64,000 nucleotides of DNA from Chloroflexota bacterium (GCA_014874475.1 JADBJJ010000023.1:190001-254000); one strand, 5' to 3'; positions 40,857 through 51,547 are shown, numbered from the stretch's first letter. The notes: generated by a model not told the origin, from the letters alone. Translations and numbers: made by a program.

Positions 40857-43313
40857 CTAATAGCGGTCCCCGATTTCTGCTTCCACCCGGATGACTTCTA
40901 CCCCCGGTGGCGGGAGGGGTACAACGTCCCCCTCCGCTGGACGGCCATCCACCCGCAGGGAGACCCGATTCCCTGGGCCGACCCGCCGTACAGTGATGTG
41001 GTACATTGCCCCGCGAAAAACCCGCCGGGCCGTGAAGCCTTCCCAGCCAGCCGGGATGACGGGGGCAATCCGCAGCCCGGAGAAGGTGGGGCAGATGCCC
41101 AGAATATGCTGCGTAATCGCAACGTAATTCCAGGCGGCGGTGCCCGTTAGCCAGGAGTTCTTCGCTTCCCCGAAGGTAGGCGCGTCCCGCCCGGCAATCA
41201 TCTGGGCATAAACATACGGCTCGCAGCGATGGACCTCGCTGATCTCCTCTCGCACCGACGGGTTGATGCGGAGATAGTATTCGTGGGCCTGGTCCCCATG
41301 CCCCAACACCGTCTCCGCAATCATCACCCAGGGGTTGGTGTGGCAGAAGACGGCACCGTTCTCCTTGTAGCCGGGCGGGTAAGATGAAATCTCCCCCAGG
41401 TGGACGTAGTAGCGGGTATAGGCTGGCTGGTGCAGAAGAATGCCGTGGGGCGTACTCAGCCGCTCCCGGACCGACTCCAAGGCCCGCTGGGCGCGTCCGT
41501 CCTCCACGCCAATGCCGGCTATCACGCACATCCCCTGCGGCTCAATGAAGATCTGCCCCTCGGAGCACTCCCGTGAACCGACTTTCCGCCCGAAGGCATC
41601 GTAGGCGCGCAGGAACCAATCTCCGTCCCAGCCGTGCTCCAGCACCCGGCGGGCCATCTCCTCCGCCGCCGTTTCATAGCGAAGCGCTTCCTCTTCCCAG
41701 CCGCGCCAGCGGGCAATCCCGGTCATCTCCCGCGCCGCCAGCACGAACAGCCCGCCGATGAAGACCGATTCCGCCACCGTCCCATCCTGCTTCAGCGGCG
41801 CCGTCTGGAACGATTCCCCCGGCTCCTCCGAGAAGGTGTTCAGGTTCAGACAGTCGTTCCAGTCAGCGCGGCCGATGAGAGGAAGCCCATGCGGCCCCAA
41901 CCGCTCCAGCGTATAGCGGATGCTTCGCTCCAGATGCCGGTAGAGCGGCTCCTCACTGCCCGGCCGATTGTCATAAGGGACAGGTTCATCCAGAATGCTC
42001 CCGTCTCCCGTCTCTTTCAAATACGCCGCTGTGCTCAGCACCAGCCAGAGGGGGTCATCGTTGAACCCGCTGCCGATGGCGTCGTTCCCCCGTTTCGTCA
42101 ATGGCTGATACTGGTGGTACGCGCCACCCGTCTCCAACTGGGTCGCTGCCAGGTCCAGGATACGCTGCCGGGCCCGCTCCGGGGCCATCGCCACTACGGC
42201 CAGCAGGTCCTGATTAGAATCCCGGAACCCGATACCCCGTCCGATGCCGGATTCAAAATACGAGGCCGAACGGGCCAGATTCAACGTGACCATACACTGA
42301 TACGGATTCCAGATGTTGACCATCCGGTTCGTGTGAGGGTCGGGAGTTTCCACCTGGAACGTGCTTAGCAACCGGTCCCAGTGGGCACGGAGCAACTCAA
42401 AGGCCATCTCCACGTATGCGGGTTCCAGATAATCAGCGATAAGGCGGCACACGGTTCGTTTGTTGATCCGCTGGGAATCCGGTGGATCAAACTTCTCCTC
42501 TGGAGGGTTCTCGTGGTAGCCCAGCAGGAAGATAACCTGCCGGCTCTCTCCCGGGGCCAGGATGAGGCGGATATGATGGGAGCCCATCGGTGCCCAGCCG
42601 TGGGCGATGGAGTTGAAAGACCAGCCCTGTTCTACGGCTATGGGGCGGTCCCAACCCCGGTACGGTCCCAAGAAGGCATCCCGGCTGGTGTCGTAGCCGA
42701 TCAGCGGTTCGGAGCATGCGAAGAAAGCAAAATGGTTCCGTCGCTCTCGGTATTCCGTCTCGTGGTAGATAACCCCGCCCTCTATCTCCACCTCACCGGT
42801 GCTGAAATTGCGCTGAAAATTGGTGGTGTCGTCCTGAGCATCCCACAGACAGAACTCCACCGCCGAGAAGACGGAGAGGGTGAGAGGTCGGTCGCGGTGA
42901 TTGGTCACCGTCAATTGCCAGATTTCCAGAGGGGCCCCCAGAGGGACGAAGTAGCGAACCTGGGCGGCGACTCCTCGGTAGGAAGAACCGATGACCGTAT
43001 AGCCCAGGCCGTGCCGACAGAAGTAATTCTCCACCTCGTGCCGGGTCGGCTGCCAGGTGGGGGACCAGAATATGCCGGCCTCATGGTCCCGCAGGTAAAT
43101 ATACCGTCCGCCGAAGTCCATAGGGACATTGTTGTAGCGGTAGCGGGTCAGACGGCGCAGGCGGGGGTCCCGGTAGAAACAGTAGCCGCCGGCGGTGTTG
43201 GAGATGATCCCGAAGAAGTCCTCACAGCCCAGATAGTTGATCCAGGGGAGCGGCGTATCCGGGCGGGTGATGACGTACTCCTGACGCTTGTCGTCAAAAT
43301 AGCCGAACCGCAC
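40857..43313 (-). CDS. GH94 cellobiose phosphorylase-like enzyme
   Basis: 818 residues. Inverting phosphorolysis of a beta-glucosidic disaccharide to glucose 1-phosphate. The N-terminal beta sandwich starts [20 protein letters not shown], and the (alpha/alpha)6 barrel contains [14 protein letters not shown] and the catalytic acid in [14 protein letters not shown]. The C-terminal region has [17 protein letters not shown] and [17 protein letters not shown]. The start is GTG after AAGGAGG. A LacI-type operator lies 63 nt upstream. It follows GH130 in the same direction, so cytosolic phosphorolysis of imported oligosaccharides is likely. Cellobiose is the best guess; cellodextrin or other acceptors are possible. 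Confidence 0.9.
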   Translation of the reverse strand: MRFGYFDDKRQEYVITRPDTPLPWINYLGCEDFFGIISNTAGGYCFYRDPRLRRLTRYRYNNVPMDFGGRYIYLRDHEAGIFWSPTWQPTRHEVENYFCRHGLGYTVIGSSYRGVAAQVRYFVPLGAPLEIWQLTVTNHRDRPLTLSVFSAVEFCLWDAQDDTTNFQRNFSTGEVEIEGGVIYHETEYRERRNHFAFFACSEPLIGYDTSRDAFLGPYRGWDRPIAVEQGWSFNSIAHGWAPMGSHHIRLILAPGESRQVIFLLGYHENPPEEKFDPPDSQRINKRTVCRLIADYLEPAYVEMAFELLRAHWDRLLSTFQVETPDPHTNRMVNIWNPYQCMVTLNLARSASYFESGIGRGIGFRDSNQDLLAVVAMAPERARQRILDLAATQLETGGAYHQYQPLTKRGNDAIGSGFNDDPLWLVLSTAAYLKETGDGSILDEPVPYDNRPGSEEPLYRHLERSIRYTLERLGPHGLPLIGRADWNDCLNLNTFSEEPGESFQTAPLKQDGTVAESVFIGGLFVLAAREMTGIARWRGWEEEALRYETAAEEMARRVLEHGWDGDWFLRAYDAFGRKVGSRECSEGQIFIEPQGMCVIAGIGVEDGRAQRALESVRERLSTPHGILLHQPAYTRYYVHLGEISSYPPGYKENGAVFCHTNPWVMIAETVLGHGDQAHEYYLRINPSVREEISEVHRCEPYVYAQMIAGRDAPTFGEAKNSWLTGTAAWNYVAITQHILGICPTFSGLRIAPVIPAGWEGFTARRVFRGAMYHITVRRVGPGNRVSLRVDGRPAEGDVVPLPPPGVEVIRVEAEIGDRY

Positions 43314-43375
43314 ATCGCCTCCTTACCAATTTGATGCAACCAACTTTGGCCCCTGCCCCTTTCCTCCTCCTTGAA

Positions 43376-43389
43376 TGAGAGCGCTCCCA
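43376..43389. promoter_or_regulatory. LacI-type operator before GH94
   Basis: TGAGAGCGCTCCCA, identical to the site at 51457-51470 and one mismatch from the perfect palindrome at 51530-51543 in the lacI-family gene's own promoter. Confidence 0.75.
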
Positions 43390-43404
43390 AACAAAGGCTT
43401 TAAT

Positions 43405-43434
43405 TTTGCCGCCCTGATGTGCCAGAGCGGCAAA
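43405..43434. other. Hairpin between GH130 and GH94
   Basis: TTTGCCGC (43405-43412) and GCGGCAAA (43427-43434) form a perfect 8-bp stem. It may be a weak terminator ending the transporter transcript before the GH94 operator. Confidence 0.4.
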
Positions 43435-43447
43435 CCCCTTTCCGCCC

Positions 43448-43488
43448 TTCACACGTCGCTTTTCACTCTTCACGCTTCACTTTTCACA
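43448..43488 (-). repeat. Iterated GTGAAAAGTGAAG array at the GH130 stop
   Basis: On the minus strand, GTGAAAAGTGAAGCGTGAAG units begin at the GH130 stop codon and run downstream. Same family as arrays at 10996, 11593 and 13927. Confidence 0.55.
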
Positions 43489-44491
43489 ACCGATTCACCC
43501 TCACAAAATCCACCACCTCATGCAGATACGCGAAGGCCAGACAAGTGACCGTATCTGCGCCGCCGTAATAGATGGCCATCCGGCCCGTCGGCGGGTCTAC
43601 CAGCGCCGCGCAGGGGAAAACTACATTGGGCACATCCCCCACACACTCGTAGTACTCCCGGGGGTTCAGCAGATAGGAACGGGTCCGGTAGATGACCTTC
43701 CAGGGCTTCTCCAGGTCCAGCAGCGCCGCGCCGAAGCTATAGACGAAGCCGTTGCAGGAAGTCAGAACGCCGTGGTAGATGAGGAGCCAGCCTTCGGGGG
43801 TCTCAATCGGCGTGGGGCCAGCGCCGACCTTGGTAGATTGCCAGCCGCCAAACGGGGCCATCACGAATCGGTGGTGGCCCCAGTGAATCATATCCGGGCT
43901 TTCGCTGTAGAATATGTCGCCGAAGGGGGTGTGCCCGCGATCGCTGGGGCGGCTCAGCATAGCGTACTTCCCATTGATCCGGCGTGGGAACAGCACCCCG
44001 TTGCGATTGTAGGGCAGAAACGCGTTCTCCAACTGGTAGAATGTTCGGAAGTCGTACGTGTAGGCCACGCCGATGGTCGGGCCGTAGTACCCGTTGCACC
44101 AGGTGACGTAGTACCGATCCTCTATCCAGCAGACGCGCGGGTCATAACCGTAGACGAATTGCCCGATCTCTGGGTCCTCGCAGACAAACTGGATCCGCTG
44201 CGGCTCTATCTGCCAGTGGATGCCGTCGTCGCTGAAACCGGCATGAATCTGCATATCCCGGGCGGTATTGTCGCAGCGGAAGACACCGGCGAAGGCCCCG
44301 TTGAAGGGCACCACCGCACTGTTAAAGATACTGTTGGCACCAGGGACAGCGTCCCGGGTAATGATGGGGTTCCTGCTATAGCGCCAGACGACGTCGGAGC
44401 ACCCCGGAGGGCGGTCCTCCCAGGGGATGTTAGGAAGAGCAGGGCCAATGGCCTGGATCATCCTCAGCACCTCCGCTTGCGTCCGGATCAT
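43484..44491 (-). CDS. GH130 beta-mannoside phosphorylase-like enzyme
   Basis: 335-residue five-bladed beta-propeller typical of GH130: [83 protein letters not shown] and [20 protein letters not shown]. Members phosphorolyse beta-mannosides to mannose 1-phosphate. ATG 44491 overlaps the ABC ATPase stop (ATGA) and is preferred over an upstream in-frame start (44596) inside that gene. Coupling to an oligosaccharide ABC transporter indicates intracellular processing of imported manno-oligosaccharides. Confidence 0.9.
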   Translation of the reverse strand: MIRTQAEVLRMIQAIGPALPNIPWEDRPPGCSDVVWRYSRNPIITRDAVPGANSIFNSAVVPFNGAFAGVFRCDNTARDMQIHAGFSDDGIHWQIEPQRIQFVCEDPEIGQFVYGYDPRVCWIEDRYYVTWCNGYYGPTIGVAYTYDFRTFYQLENAFLPYNRNGVLFPRRINGKYAMLSRPSDRGHTPFGDIFYSESPDMIHWGHHRFVMAPFGGWQSTKVGAGPTPIETPEGWLLIYHGVLTSCNGFVYSFGAALLDLEKPWKVIYRTRSYLLNPREYYECVGDVPNVVFPCAALVDPPTGRMAIYYGGADTVTCLAFAYLHEVVDFVRVNRL

Positions 44492-45429
44492 CGCGCCCAG
44501 CAGGCCACGAAGTGACCTGCCTCCGCCTCTCTCAAATCCGGCTCCTCCTGGGTGCAGATGTCCATCGCCTGCGGACAGCGGCTGGCGTATACACACCCGT
44601 TTCCCTCAGAGCCTGCCAGTCCCCCCTCCCGCTCCACGCGAATCTCTTTCTCCCACTTCCGGTCCAGCCGGGGCACCGCCTCCATCAACATCTCCGTGTA
44701 GGGGTGGAGGGGACGGTTGTAGACCTTATCCGTCGGGCCCATCTCAACGATGCGGCCCCGGTAGAGGATGATGGCCCGCTCACTGATGTAGTAGCCCAGG
44801 GAGAGGTCGTGGGTAATGAAGAGGATGGAGAGGCCCCGGGCCTTCAGGTCCGCCAGTAGGTTCAGGACGTCCACGCGGGTGGAGGCGTCCAGCATGCTGA
44901 TAATCTCGTCGGCGATCAGCAGGTGGATGTCCAGCAGGAGCGCGCGGGCGACCAGGAAGCGCTGCAATTGCCCGCCGCTCAACTGATGAGGGAACTTGTT
45001 CAGCACATCCGGAGGGTTCAAGCCTACGGCCCGCAGAGTGGCCTCCACCTTCTCTGTCCACTCCCGGGCGCCCATCTCTGGATAGAACTCGTCGTGGACC
45101 ATCCGGAAAATCCGGTCGGCCTTGAAAATGGGGTTGAAAGAAGCGAAGGGGTCCTGGAAGACACCCTGAACCCTGCGGTAGTACTCCTTTAGAGACTGGC
45201 CGTTCAGCGTGGAGATGTCCGTCCCCTCAAAACAAATCTTTCCAGAGGTAATGGGGATCAGGCGGAGGATGAGTTTCCCGATAGTGCTCTTTCCGCTTCC
45301 GCTTTCGCCAATCAGGGAGACGATCTGCCGCTCACCAATTTCAAAACTGACGTCGCGGACAGCGATCAGTTTTTGCAGGCCAAAGGCGCCGAGCCGGTAT
45401 GTTTTGGTGACTCGTTCCAGACTGAGCAT
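44488..45429 (-). CDS. Oligopeptide/oligosaccharide ABC transporter ATPase (OppF-like)
   Basis: 313 residues. Walker A is [14 protein letters not shown], the signature is [18 protein letters not shown], and Walker B is [14 protein letters not shown]; the H loop is FITHDLSLG. The C-terminal Cys-containing OppD/F extension ([20 protein letters not shown]) is present. With the second ATPase, two permeases and the SBP, it forms a complete Opp-type importer; the neighbouring glycoside phosphorylases argue for oligosaccharide rather than peptide cargo. Confidence 0.93.
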   Translation of the reverse strand: MLSLERVTKTYRLGAFGLQKLIAVRDVSFEIGERQIVSLIGESGSGKSTIGKLILRLIPITSGKICFEGTDISTLNGQSLKEYYRRVQGVFQDPFASFNPIFKADRIFRMVHDEFYPEMGAREWTEKVEATLRAVGLNPPDVLNKFPHQLSGGQLQRFLVARALLLDIHLLIADEIISMLDASTRVDVLNLLADLKARGLSILFITHDLSLGYYISERAIILYRGRIVEMGPTDKVYNRPLHPYTEMLMEAVPRLDRKWEKEIRVEREGGLAGSEGNGCVYASRCPQAMDICTQEEPDLREAEAGHFVACWAR

Positions 45430-45430
45430 C

Positions 45431-46378
45431 TCAGTACGCCCTCCAGCAGGCTACAGAGTGTCCGGGGGAAATTTCCAGGAATGGGGGGACTTCCACGCAG
45501 CGGTCAAAGGCGACAGGACACCGCTCCCGGAAACGGCATCCCGCCGGAGGGTTGAGCAGTCGGGGAGGGGAGCCGGGAATCCCCAGTAACCGTTCCTCCT
45601 GGTGGCGCACACCCACCTTTGGAAGAGAGCCGATGAGCATTTTCGTGTACGGATGGCGGGGGTCCTGGAAAATGGTCTCCGTCGGCGCCTTTTCTGAGAG
45701 TTGTCCAGCGTACATCACCAGGATGGAATCGGCGATCTGGTAGAGGATGGAGATATCGTGGGTGATGATGATGGTGCTCTTGACGAAGCCCTGGTCCCGG
45801 AATTCCACCAGCATCTCGCAGACCGCTTTTTGAGTGGATACGTCCAGCGCCGAAGTGATTTCGTCCGCAATCAACAAGGAGGGGTTCAGCAACGTGGAGA
45901 CCACCATCACCGTTCGCTGTTTCATCCCTCCTGATAACTCTATCGGGTACATCTTCAACACATCGTGGGACAACTGGACCAGGTCCAGCCGTCGCTTCAG
46001 TTCCGGCAGGACTTCATCAAAATTCACCCCCCGGCTTTCCAGGAGTTCAGCGATCATCTTCCCAATTTTTCGGGTCGGGTTCAGGGCATTCATCGCATAC
46101 TGAGGGATGAGGGAGATATGCCGGTAGCGGAATTCCTGCATTTGCTCCATATCCCAGACCGGCACTTCCCGTCCGTCCAGGACGACACGGCCCTCTATGT
46201 AGTTCATCGGGGGGCGCAGATGGATGAGGCTGTGGCCCAGAGTCGTCTTCCCGCAGCCGGATTCGCCGGCCAGCCCCATAATTTCACCGTCGGCGATGGT
46301 GAACGTTGCCTTCTCCAGGGCCTGCACGTATCCCCGGATGGTCTTGTAATAAACGGTGAGGTTTTCCACCTGGAGCAT
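45431..46378 (-). CDS. Oligopeptide/oligosaccharide ABC transporter ATPase (OppD-like)
   Basis: 315 residues from ATG 46378 (LQVENLTVYYKTIRGYVQAL). Walker A LAGESGCGKTTLGH, signature PIELSGGMKQRTVMVVSTLL, Walker B SLLIADEITSALD, H loop IITHDISILYQ. The C-terminal CRFRERCPVAFDRC region is the OppD-type Cys cluster. The upstream in-frame ATG at 46462 lies inside the permease gene and is rejected. One nt separates it from the OppF-like gene. Confidence 0.93.
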   Translation of the reverse strand: MLQVENLTVYYKTIRGYVQALEKATFTIADGEIMGLAGESGCGKTTLGHSLIHLRPPMNYIEGRVVLDGREVPVWDMEQMQEFRYRHISLIPQYAMNALNPTRKIGKMIAELLESRGVNFDEVLPELKRRLDLVQLSHDVLKMYPIELSGGMKQRTVMVVSTLLNPSLLIADEITSALDVSTQKAVCEMLVEFRDQGFVKSTIIITHDISILYQIADSILVMYAGQLSEKAPTETIFQDPRHPYTKMLIGSLPKVGVRHQEERLLGIPGSPPRLLNPPAGCRFRERCPVAFDRCVEVPPFLEISPGHSVACWRAY

Positions 46379-46382
46379 CGGC

Positions 46383-47249
46383 TTACATCTCCCGCAGTTT
46401 GGGGTTGAAAATCTCGTCCAGGCCGACGTTGGTGATGTAGAGGGCCCCGACGATAGCGGCAATGGCTGCGCCGGGCGGTAGCAACCACCACCACTGACCC
46501 AGTTGCAGGGCAGCCCAAAGGACAGCGTTGTTCATAATCAGCCCCAGGGACGTCCCCTTTGTCGGACCCAGACCGATGAAGTCCAGCGTGGCCGCGTTAA
46601 GAACGGCGCCGCCGAACTGAAGGATGAAGACCAGCAGCAGATAGGACATCATATTGGGTGCGATTTCGGTAAAGACGATGCGCAGGGAACTCCGGCCAGT
46701 CATTCGGGCCAGGTCCACGAACTCCCGCACCCGCAGGGAGAAAGTCTGAGCGCGGATGGCCCGCGCCGCCCAGGGCCAGGCCGTCAGCCCAATAAACACA
46801 CTCTGCATAAAGATACCCCGCACCGAGAGATAGGCGGCAATGATGATCAGGACGGCCAGGGTTGGGATAATAAGGATGATGTTGGTGATCATATTCAGAA
46901 ACTCATCCACCAGGCCGCCCCGGTAGCCTGCGATGAGGCCCACCAGAATCCCGACCAGGGTCCCGATGCTCCCTCCCAGCAGACCGACCAGGAGCGTGGA
47001 GCGAGTGCCGTGGGCAAACTGGCTGAAGACATCCTGGCCGAAGGTGGTGGTCCCGAACCAGTATTCCCGCGAAGGCGGGGCGCCCATCGGGCCCACGTAC
47101 TCCAGAGGGTCGTGTTTGGCCAGAAATGGCCCGATGATGGAGAAGAGTACAAAGGCCAGCAGAATGCTCACCCCGATCCGGAGTTTGACGTTTCTCCAGG
47201 CGAAATAAATGAATTCGCTTCGGACTTTCTTCGGTTGTTCCTGACTCAT
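46383..47249 (-). CDS. ABC transporter permease (OppC/DppC-like)
   Basis: 288 residues with about six transmembrane helices. The N-terminal OppC-type segment (RIGVSILLAFVLFSIIGPFLA) is followed by EYWFGTTTFGQDVFSQFAHG and the binding-protein-dependent core. The EAA-like loop is FVDLARMTGRSSLRIVFTEIAPN. It pairs with the OppB-like permease, whose stop lies immediately before its start. Confidence 0.92.
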   Translation of the reverse strand: MSQEQPKKVRSEFIYFAWRNVKLRIGVSILLAFVLFSIIGPFLAKHDPLEYVGPMGAPPSREYWFGTTTFGQDVFSQFAHGTRSTLLVGLLGGSIGTLVGILVGLIAGYRGGLVDEFLNMITNIILIIPTLAVLIIIAAYLSVRGIFMQSVFIGLTAWPWAARAIRAQTFSLRVREFVDLARMTGRSSLRIVFTEIAPNMMSYLLLVFILQFGGAVLNAATLDFIGLGPTKGTSLGLIMNNAVLWAALQLGQWWWLLPPGAAIAAIVGALYITNVGLDEIFNPKLREM

Positions 47250-47251
47250 CG

Positions 47252-48238
47252 CTATTCACCCGTCATTCCGAGTCGCGTCCGGGGGTCCACAATGATGTAG
47301 ACCAGGTCAATCAAGAAGTTTGCCAGCAGGACGCCGATGATGATGAACAGAAAGCACCCCTGGAGCAAGAAGTAATCCTGATTCTGGACCGCGTTCAGAA
47401 TGATGTAACCGATACCCGGATAAGCGAAGACGACCTCCGTAGCAACAGCACCCGCAACGATACCACCTAACTGGAGGGCCAGGCCGGTGATCTGGGGAAG
47501 CATTGCGTTGCGGAAGGCGTACTTCCGGATCAGGCTCTGGGGGATACCCAGCGCCTCCAGGTAGCGGGAATAGTCCGATTCCAGTTCGTAGATGATCATA
47601 TTGCGCATGCCGATGGCCCAGCCGCCAAACATCACCAGGAACAGCGACATGAATGGTAAAAACCAGTGATGGAGCAGGTTCAGGATGAACTGCAGAGAGA
47701 GATGGGGACGGATGGCAAAACTATAGGCACCGGCGATAGGGAAAATGCCCGCCACATTGCCCAGAGACCAGGCCAGCACGATGGCCAGCCACATATAGGG
47801 GGTGGCGGTCAAGAGGTAGCCCAGGGGGAGGATGGTGTTATCTAGCCAGCGGGCCCGCGCCGCCAGCGCACCCACCTGATTCCCAGCAAACCAACTGAGG
47901 AAAATCGCCGGGAGCAGGAGGAAGAGGTCGTAGGGAATGGCCCGCTGGATAATCCGGATAACCGGTTGCGGGTACAGCCAGATGCTGACCCCCAGGTCTC
48001 CTTGGAAGAGAGCTTTCCAGAAATTCAGGTATTGTTGCCAGAGGGGGACATCCAGCCCAAAGGCTTTAATGAAGTATCCGCGAAGCACCTCGGCCGCTTC
48101 CGGCCGGGTCCCGATGCGGGCAATCATAAGGGAAACCGGGTCGCCCGGCATGAAGCGAGGGATCATCCAGTCTATCGTCACCGCCACGAAAAAGGTGAGT
48201 ATGTAGATCAAGAGCTTTCGTCTCAGGTATCGTCCCAC
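47252..48238 (-). CDS. ABC transporter permease (OppB/DppB-like)
   Basis: 328 residues, six predicted helices. It begins VGRYLRRKLLIYILTFFVAVT and has FMPGDPVSLMIAR, typical of OppB-type permeases, and the cytoplasmic EAA loop YLEALGIPQSLIRKYAFRNAMLP. The GTG at 48238 with GGAAGGAG upstream is chosen; an in-frame ATG at 48373 adds 45 residues without conservation. A terminator-like hairpin separates it from the SBP gene. Confidence 0.9.
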   Translation of the reverse strand: MGRYLRRKLLIYILTFFVAVTIDWMIPRFMPGDPVSLMIARIGTRPEAAEVLRGYFIKAFGLDVPLWQQYLNFWKALFQGDLGVSIWLYPQPVIRIIQRAIPYDLFLLLPAIFLSWFAGNQVGALAARARWLDNTILPLGYLLTATPYMWLAIVLAWSLGNVAGIFPIAGAYSFAIRPHLSLQFILNLLHHWFLPFMSLFLVMFGGWAIGMRNMIIYELESDYSRYLEALGIPQSLIRKYAFRNAMLPQITGLALQLGGIVAGAVATEVVFAYPGIGYIILNAVQNQDYFLLQGCFLFIIIGVLLANFLIDLVYIIVDPRTRLGMTGE

Positions 48239-48480
48239 GGCGACTCCTTCCAGGCCGGAATGGCCGCGCAGATATGGGGAGTGGGTCTCTGCTAATAGTT
48301 TATCCCCGAATCCCGCAAATGGCAATTTTTTGCAGGGAACGGCGAGGGCTCCGCCGGGGCCGGCCCGAGGCACCGACCCCCGCAGGCCTTCTCTGGAGCG
48401 GGAGAAAAATTGTCTCTGTAGCAGGCCGCCGGGCCTGCTTTTACAGGCGAGCGTCGCAAGTCCTTCTCTGAAGTGGGGAA

Positions 48481-48512
48481 AAGTCGCCCCTCCCCCCTTC
48501 GGGGGAGGGGCG
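48481..48512 (-). terminator. Terminator-like hairpin after the SBP gene
   Basis: On the minus strand CGCCCCTCCCCC pairs with GGGGGAGGGGCG around a short GAAG loop, followed by ACTTTT. It lies just after the SBP stop and before the permeases, so it probably sets a high SBP-to-permease ratio. A second hairpin, AGCAGGC/GCCTGCT at about 48419-48440, belongs to the dispersed GCAGGC repeats. Confidence 0.7.
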
Positions 48513-48523
48513 ATTAACGGCGA

Positions 48524-50296
48524 CTACTGGGCTGGTTTCAGTTCGGCGAGCATCAGGATGGCGGTCATGTTCCAGTAGCCGTTCCAGGTGCACGGCAGGT
48601 ACTTGGGCGCCCCCTCCGCAGCGGACGGCCAGTTGGTCCAGTAGGTCTCGTTCCACTGGGCCCACAGACCGTTGTACCACAGCGGCACAGCCGGCATATC
48701 CGTCAACTGGATGCGCTGAATCTTGGAGATGACGGATGCCATTTGGTCTTTGGGGGTCCGGTCCAGTTCATCCACCAGCGCAAAGACTTCAGGGTTATCG
48801 TACCGGCCGAAGTTGCCGTTGGGCATAGAGGCCTCAATGGGATTGCGGAAGAGCCAGCCATAGAAAGTGTAGGGGGTGTCGCTCATGTTGGAGCCGAAGT
48901 TGTTGATGGCCATATCAAAGGTGCCGCCGGTCAACTGGTCCCAGTACCCACCGAAGTCCGGGAAGTCCGGCTGGAGGTTGATCCCCACCGCCTGAGCGCC
49001 GGCTGCCACGACCCGGATGGACTCCATCCAGTCCGTCCACCCGAAGGGCACCATAATCTTTAGTTCAATCTTGGAGCCGTCGGGGGCCTCACGCCAGCCA
49101 TCGCCGTCCACGTCCTTGTAGCCGGCCCCGTCCAGAATCCGTTTGGCCTCGTTGGGGTCGTAGGAGAAGCCCAGTTCATCCACCACCGCTTTGTCTACGT
49201 ACTGCGACCAGGTGGGCAGCAGACCACTGGAGTCGGCCTTCTGGACGATATTGCCGTAGACCTTGGTCACGATTTCGTCCACGTTGACGGCATAGGCCAT
49301 TGCCTTGCGGAAGGCCGGGTCATCCATAGGCTTCTTAGTGGTGTTCATAAAGAGGAAAGCGGTGTTGGCCGCCAGCATAAAGGGCGCATCGTCGTACCAG
49401 GTCTTCACGCCGTACCCGCCCTTCACCAGGGTGGCGATGCCGGGCAGGAAGTTGTTGCTCAGGTCCATCTCCCCCTTGAGGAACAGGCCCAGAGCCACGT
49501 TGTTGCTGGGGTTGACGATGTCCACGATATATTTGGGGGCTACGGAGAGACCCAGCAGTTTCGTGGCCCACCAGTTGTCGTTCCGCTTCCAGACCATGCG
49601 GTCCTCGGAGTGAGTCTCATACATGTAGGCACCGGTGCCCATTGGGGGCAAGTTCGGGCCGTTGACAATGTCCTCCTCCGACCGACCCTCCCATGCGTGC
49701 TTGGGGACAATGGCGATGGAGTAGAGGAGGTTGCCCCAGGACTGGTAGCGGACTTCCTTAAAGGTGAAGCGGACCGTGAGGTCATCCACTGCCTCCACTT
49801 TCTCCATCCAGTTCCAGAGCGGCTGATAATAAACGCCGCCGAGTTTGCCCAGTTCAAAGGTATAGACGACATCGGCGGCGGTGAGGGGCTGGCCATCCTG
49901 CCACTGGATGCCCTGGCGGAGTTTCACCTCGTAGACCTTGTCGCTCACAAACTGGCCGCTCTCCGCCAGCCAGGGGATGTACTCGTTCTTCAAGGGGTCA
50001 AAGATGAAGAGGGTCTCGTAGCAGAGGCCGATCACCCCCATGGCGTAGGCACCAGTCTGGAGCGGGTTCCACGAGGTAGGCGGACCCCACTGCTTCCCAC
50101 TGGTGTAGATGGTCTCGTTGCGCGGATAGACCACCGGCGAGGGAGCCGGCGTGGGCGTGATGACGACGGGTACGGTCTCTTTGACCGGAACCGTCTGGAC
50201 CACGGTTACTGTTACCGTCTGCGGCTGGCAGGCCGCCAGCAGCAGGCTGCCCACCAAAAGGGCACTCAGAATCACAAACATTAGTTTCCGGGACAT
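48524..50296 (-). CDS. ABC transporter substrate-binding lipoprotein (Opp/SBP_bac_5 family)
   Basis: 590 residues. Signal peptide with lipobox LLVGSLLLAACQ. A Thr/Val/Pro-rich linker follows, then the SBP_bac_5 fold: SWNPLQTGAYAMGVIGLCYE, VKLRQGIQWQDGQPLTAADVVYTFEL, ARGRSEEDI-like FKEVRYQSW, and FDMAINNFGSNMSDTPYTFY. GGAGGAG precedes the ATG. Given the GH130/GH94 neighbours and a LacI regulator, it probably binds beta-linked oligosaccharides, as known for several Opp-family SBPs of thermophiles. Confidence 0.9.
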   Translation of the reverse strand: MSRKLMFVILSALLVGSLLLAACQPQTVTVTVVQTVPVKETVPVVITPTPAPSPVVYPRNETIYTSGKQWGPPTSWNPLQTGAYAMGVIGLCYETLFIFDPLKNEYIPWLAESGQFVSDKVYEVKLRQGIQWQDGQPLTAADVVYTFELGKLGGVYYQPLWNWMEKVEAVDDLTVRFTFKEVRYQSWGNLLYSIAIVPKHAWEGRSEEDIVNGPNLPPMGTGAYMYETHSEDRMVWKRNDNWWATKLLGLSVAPKYIVDIVNPSNNVALGLFLKGEMDLSNNFLPGIATLVKGGYGVKTWYDDAPFMLAANTAFLFMNTTKKPMDDPAFRKAMAYAVNVDEIVTKVYGNIVQKADSSGLLPTWSQYVDKAVVDELGFSYDPNEAKRILDGAGYKDVDGDGWREAPDGSKIELKIMVPFGWTDWMESIRVVAAGAQAVGINLQPDFPDFGGYWDQLTGGTFDMAINNFGSNMSDTPYTFYGWLFRNPIEASMPNGNFGRYDNPEVFALVDELDRTPKDQMASVISKIQRIQLTDMPAVPLWYNGLWAQWNETYWTNWPSAAEGAPKYLPCTWNGYWNMTAILMLAELKPAQ

Positions 50297-50409
50297 CTTT
50301 CTCCTCCTGTCTTTTGGAATGATGGATAGGATAATCCGATTGCTGGACGGATGCTGCTATGACCTCCCTGCACTTCCCTCCTTTCTCTTTTGGACAGGAT
50401 GCGCGTGGT

Positions 50410-51444
50410 TTACTGGACCCGGACCCCGCAAGAGGCCCGAATGACCAGTTCAGTAGGCAATACAACCCGGTGAACGCCACCGGTGTTGGGGTTTTCCAGC
50501 AGGCTGATCAGCAGTTCCACCGCCATGCTGCCCAGTTGTTCTATGGGCTGGCGGACAGTCGTGAGCGGCGGGTCCACCATGGAGGCCAGCGGCACGTCGT
50601 CAAAACCGACCACCGCCACATCCTCCGGGACCCGCAGGCCTGCCTCCCGAAGGGCTTTGAGCGCGCCGACCGCCATCATGTCGCTGGCGGCAAAGACAGC
50701 CGTGGGTTGATGAGGAAGAAGCCGCTGCATAGCCGTCCGGCCCCCCTGTTCGGCAAAATCCCCCTCAGCGATGAGACGCTCATCCAGCGGAATGCCGCGG
50801 GCAGCCAGGGCCTGCCGGTACCCTTCCAGCCGGTCCTGGGCGGCGAACATATTCAGGGGCCCGGTGATGGTCGCGATCCGCTCGTGGCCCAGGCGCAGCA
50901 GATGCTCTACTGCCATCCGCGCGCCGACCACATTGTCCACGTCCACATAATTGGCCCGCTCATGGGGATACCGGCCCACGATGACGAAAGGTACATTGTC
51001 CTCCAAGAGACGGGGGAAAATCGGATCATCCAGCGGGGCCGAAGAGACAACCACTCCATCCAGATAGCGGCCGCGCAGCAGTTGCCGATAGAGAAGGTCT
51101 TGCCCGGCGTAGGAGTCCCGAACCCGACGATGGCTGAACAGAGAAAGCATCAGGTGGTAATTGTGGGCGTTGCAGGCATCTGCGACCCCTCGCATGAGAA
51201 CAGGGAAATAGGGATCGGTGAAGAGGGTGGTGACCGCCTGAGGGATAATCAGACCAATCACCCGGGTATATCGGGTAGCCAGGCTGCGGGCAGCGGCATG
51301 GGGTTGATAGCCAGTCTGCCGGATCACTTCCCAGACCCGTTCTCTTACCTCGGGGCGCACATGGGGGTGCTGGTTGACCACCCGGGAGACGGTGGAACGG
51401 GATACCCCGGCCAGTTTGGCGACCTCTTCCAGGGTTGGAGGCAT
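50410..51444 (-). CDS. LacI-family transcriptional regulator
   Basis: 344 residues. The N-terminal LacI helix-turn-helix [21 protein letters not shown] and hinge [12 protein letters not shown] are followed by the periplasmic-binding-like effector domain ([67 protein letters not shown]). ATG 51444 is chosen because the helix-turn-helix starts there; the frame extends far upstream but through promoter and operator sequence. Two operators lie 12 and 85 nt upstream, indicating autorepression, and a third controls GH94. It heads the SBP-permease-ATPase-GH130 run. Confidence 0.93.
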   Translation of the reverse strand: MPPTLEEVAKLAGVSRSTVSRVVNQHPHVRPEVRERVWEVIRQTGYQPHAAARSLATRYTRVIGLIIPQAVTTLFTDPYFPVLMRGVADACNAHNYHLMLSLFSHRRVRDSYAGQDLLYRQLLRGRYLDGVVVSSAPLDDPIFPRLLEDNVPFVIVGRYPHERANYVDVDNVVGARMAVEHLLRLGHERIATITGPLNMFAAQDRLEGYRQALAARGIPLDERLIAEGDFAEQGGRTAMQRLLPHQPTAVFAASDMMAVGALKALREAGLRVPEDVAVVGFDDVPLASMVDPPLTTVRQPIEQLGSMAVELLISLLENPNTGGVHRVVLPTELVIRASCGVRVQ

Positions 51445-51456
51445 GGTCCGCCCTTC

Positions 51457-51470
51457 TGAGAGCGCTCCCA
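51457..51470. promoter_or_regulatory. LacI-type operator O2 in the regulator leader
   Basis: TGAGAGCGCTCCCA, one mismatch from a perfect palindrome; identical to 43376-43389. Confidence 0.75.
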
Positions 51471-51529
51471 GAAAAAACCTTCTAAAAAGACCGATTATTT
51501 CACTTACCAACGAACAAACAACGGATTTT

Positions 51530-51543
51530 TGGGAGCGCTCCCA
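51530..51543. promoter_or_regulatory. LacI-type operator O1 at the regulator transcription start
   Basis: TGGGAGCGCTCCCA is a perfect 14-bp palindrome, with the central CG expected for LacI-family operators. It lies directly after the -10 of the promoter at 51548-51576, over the predicted start site. Confidence 0.85.
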
Positions 51544-51547
51544 GTTA

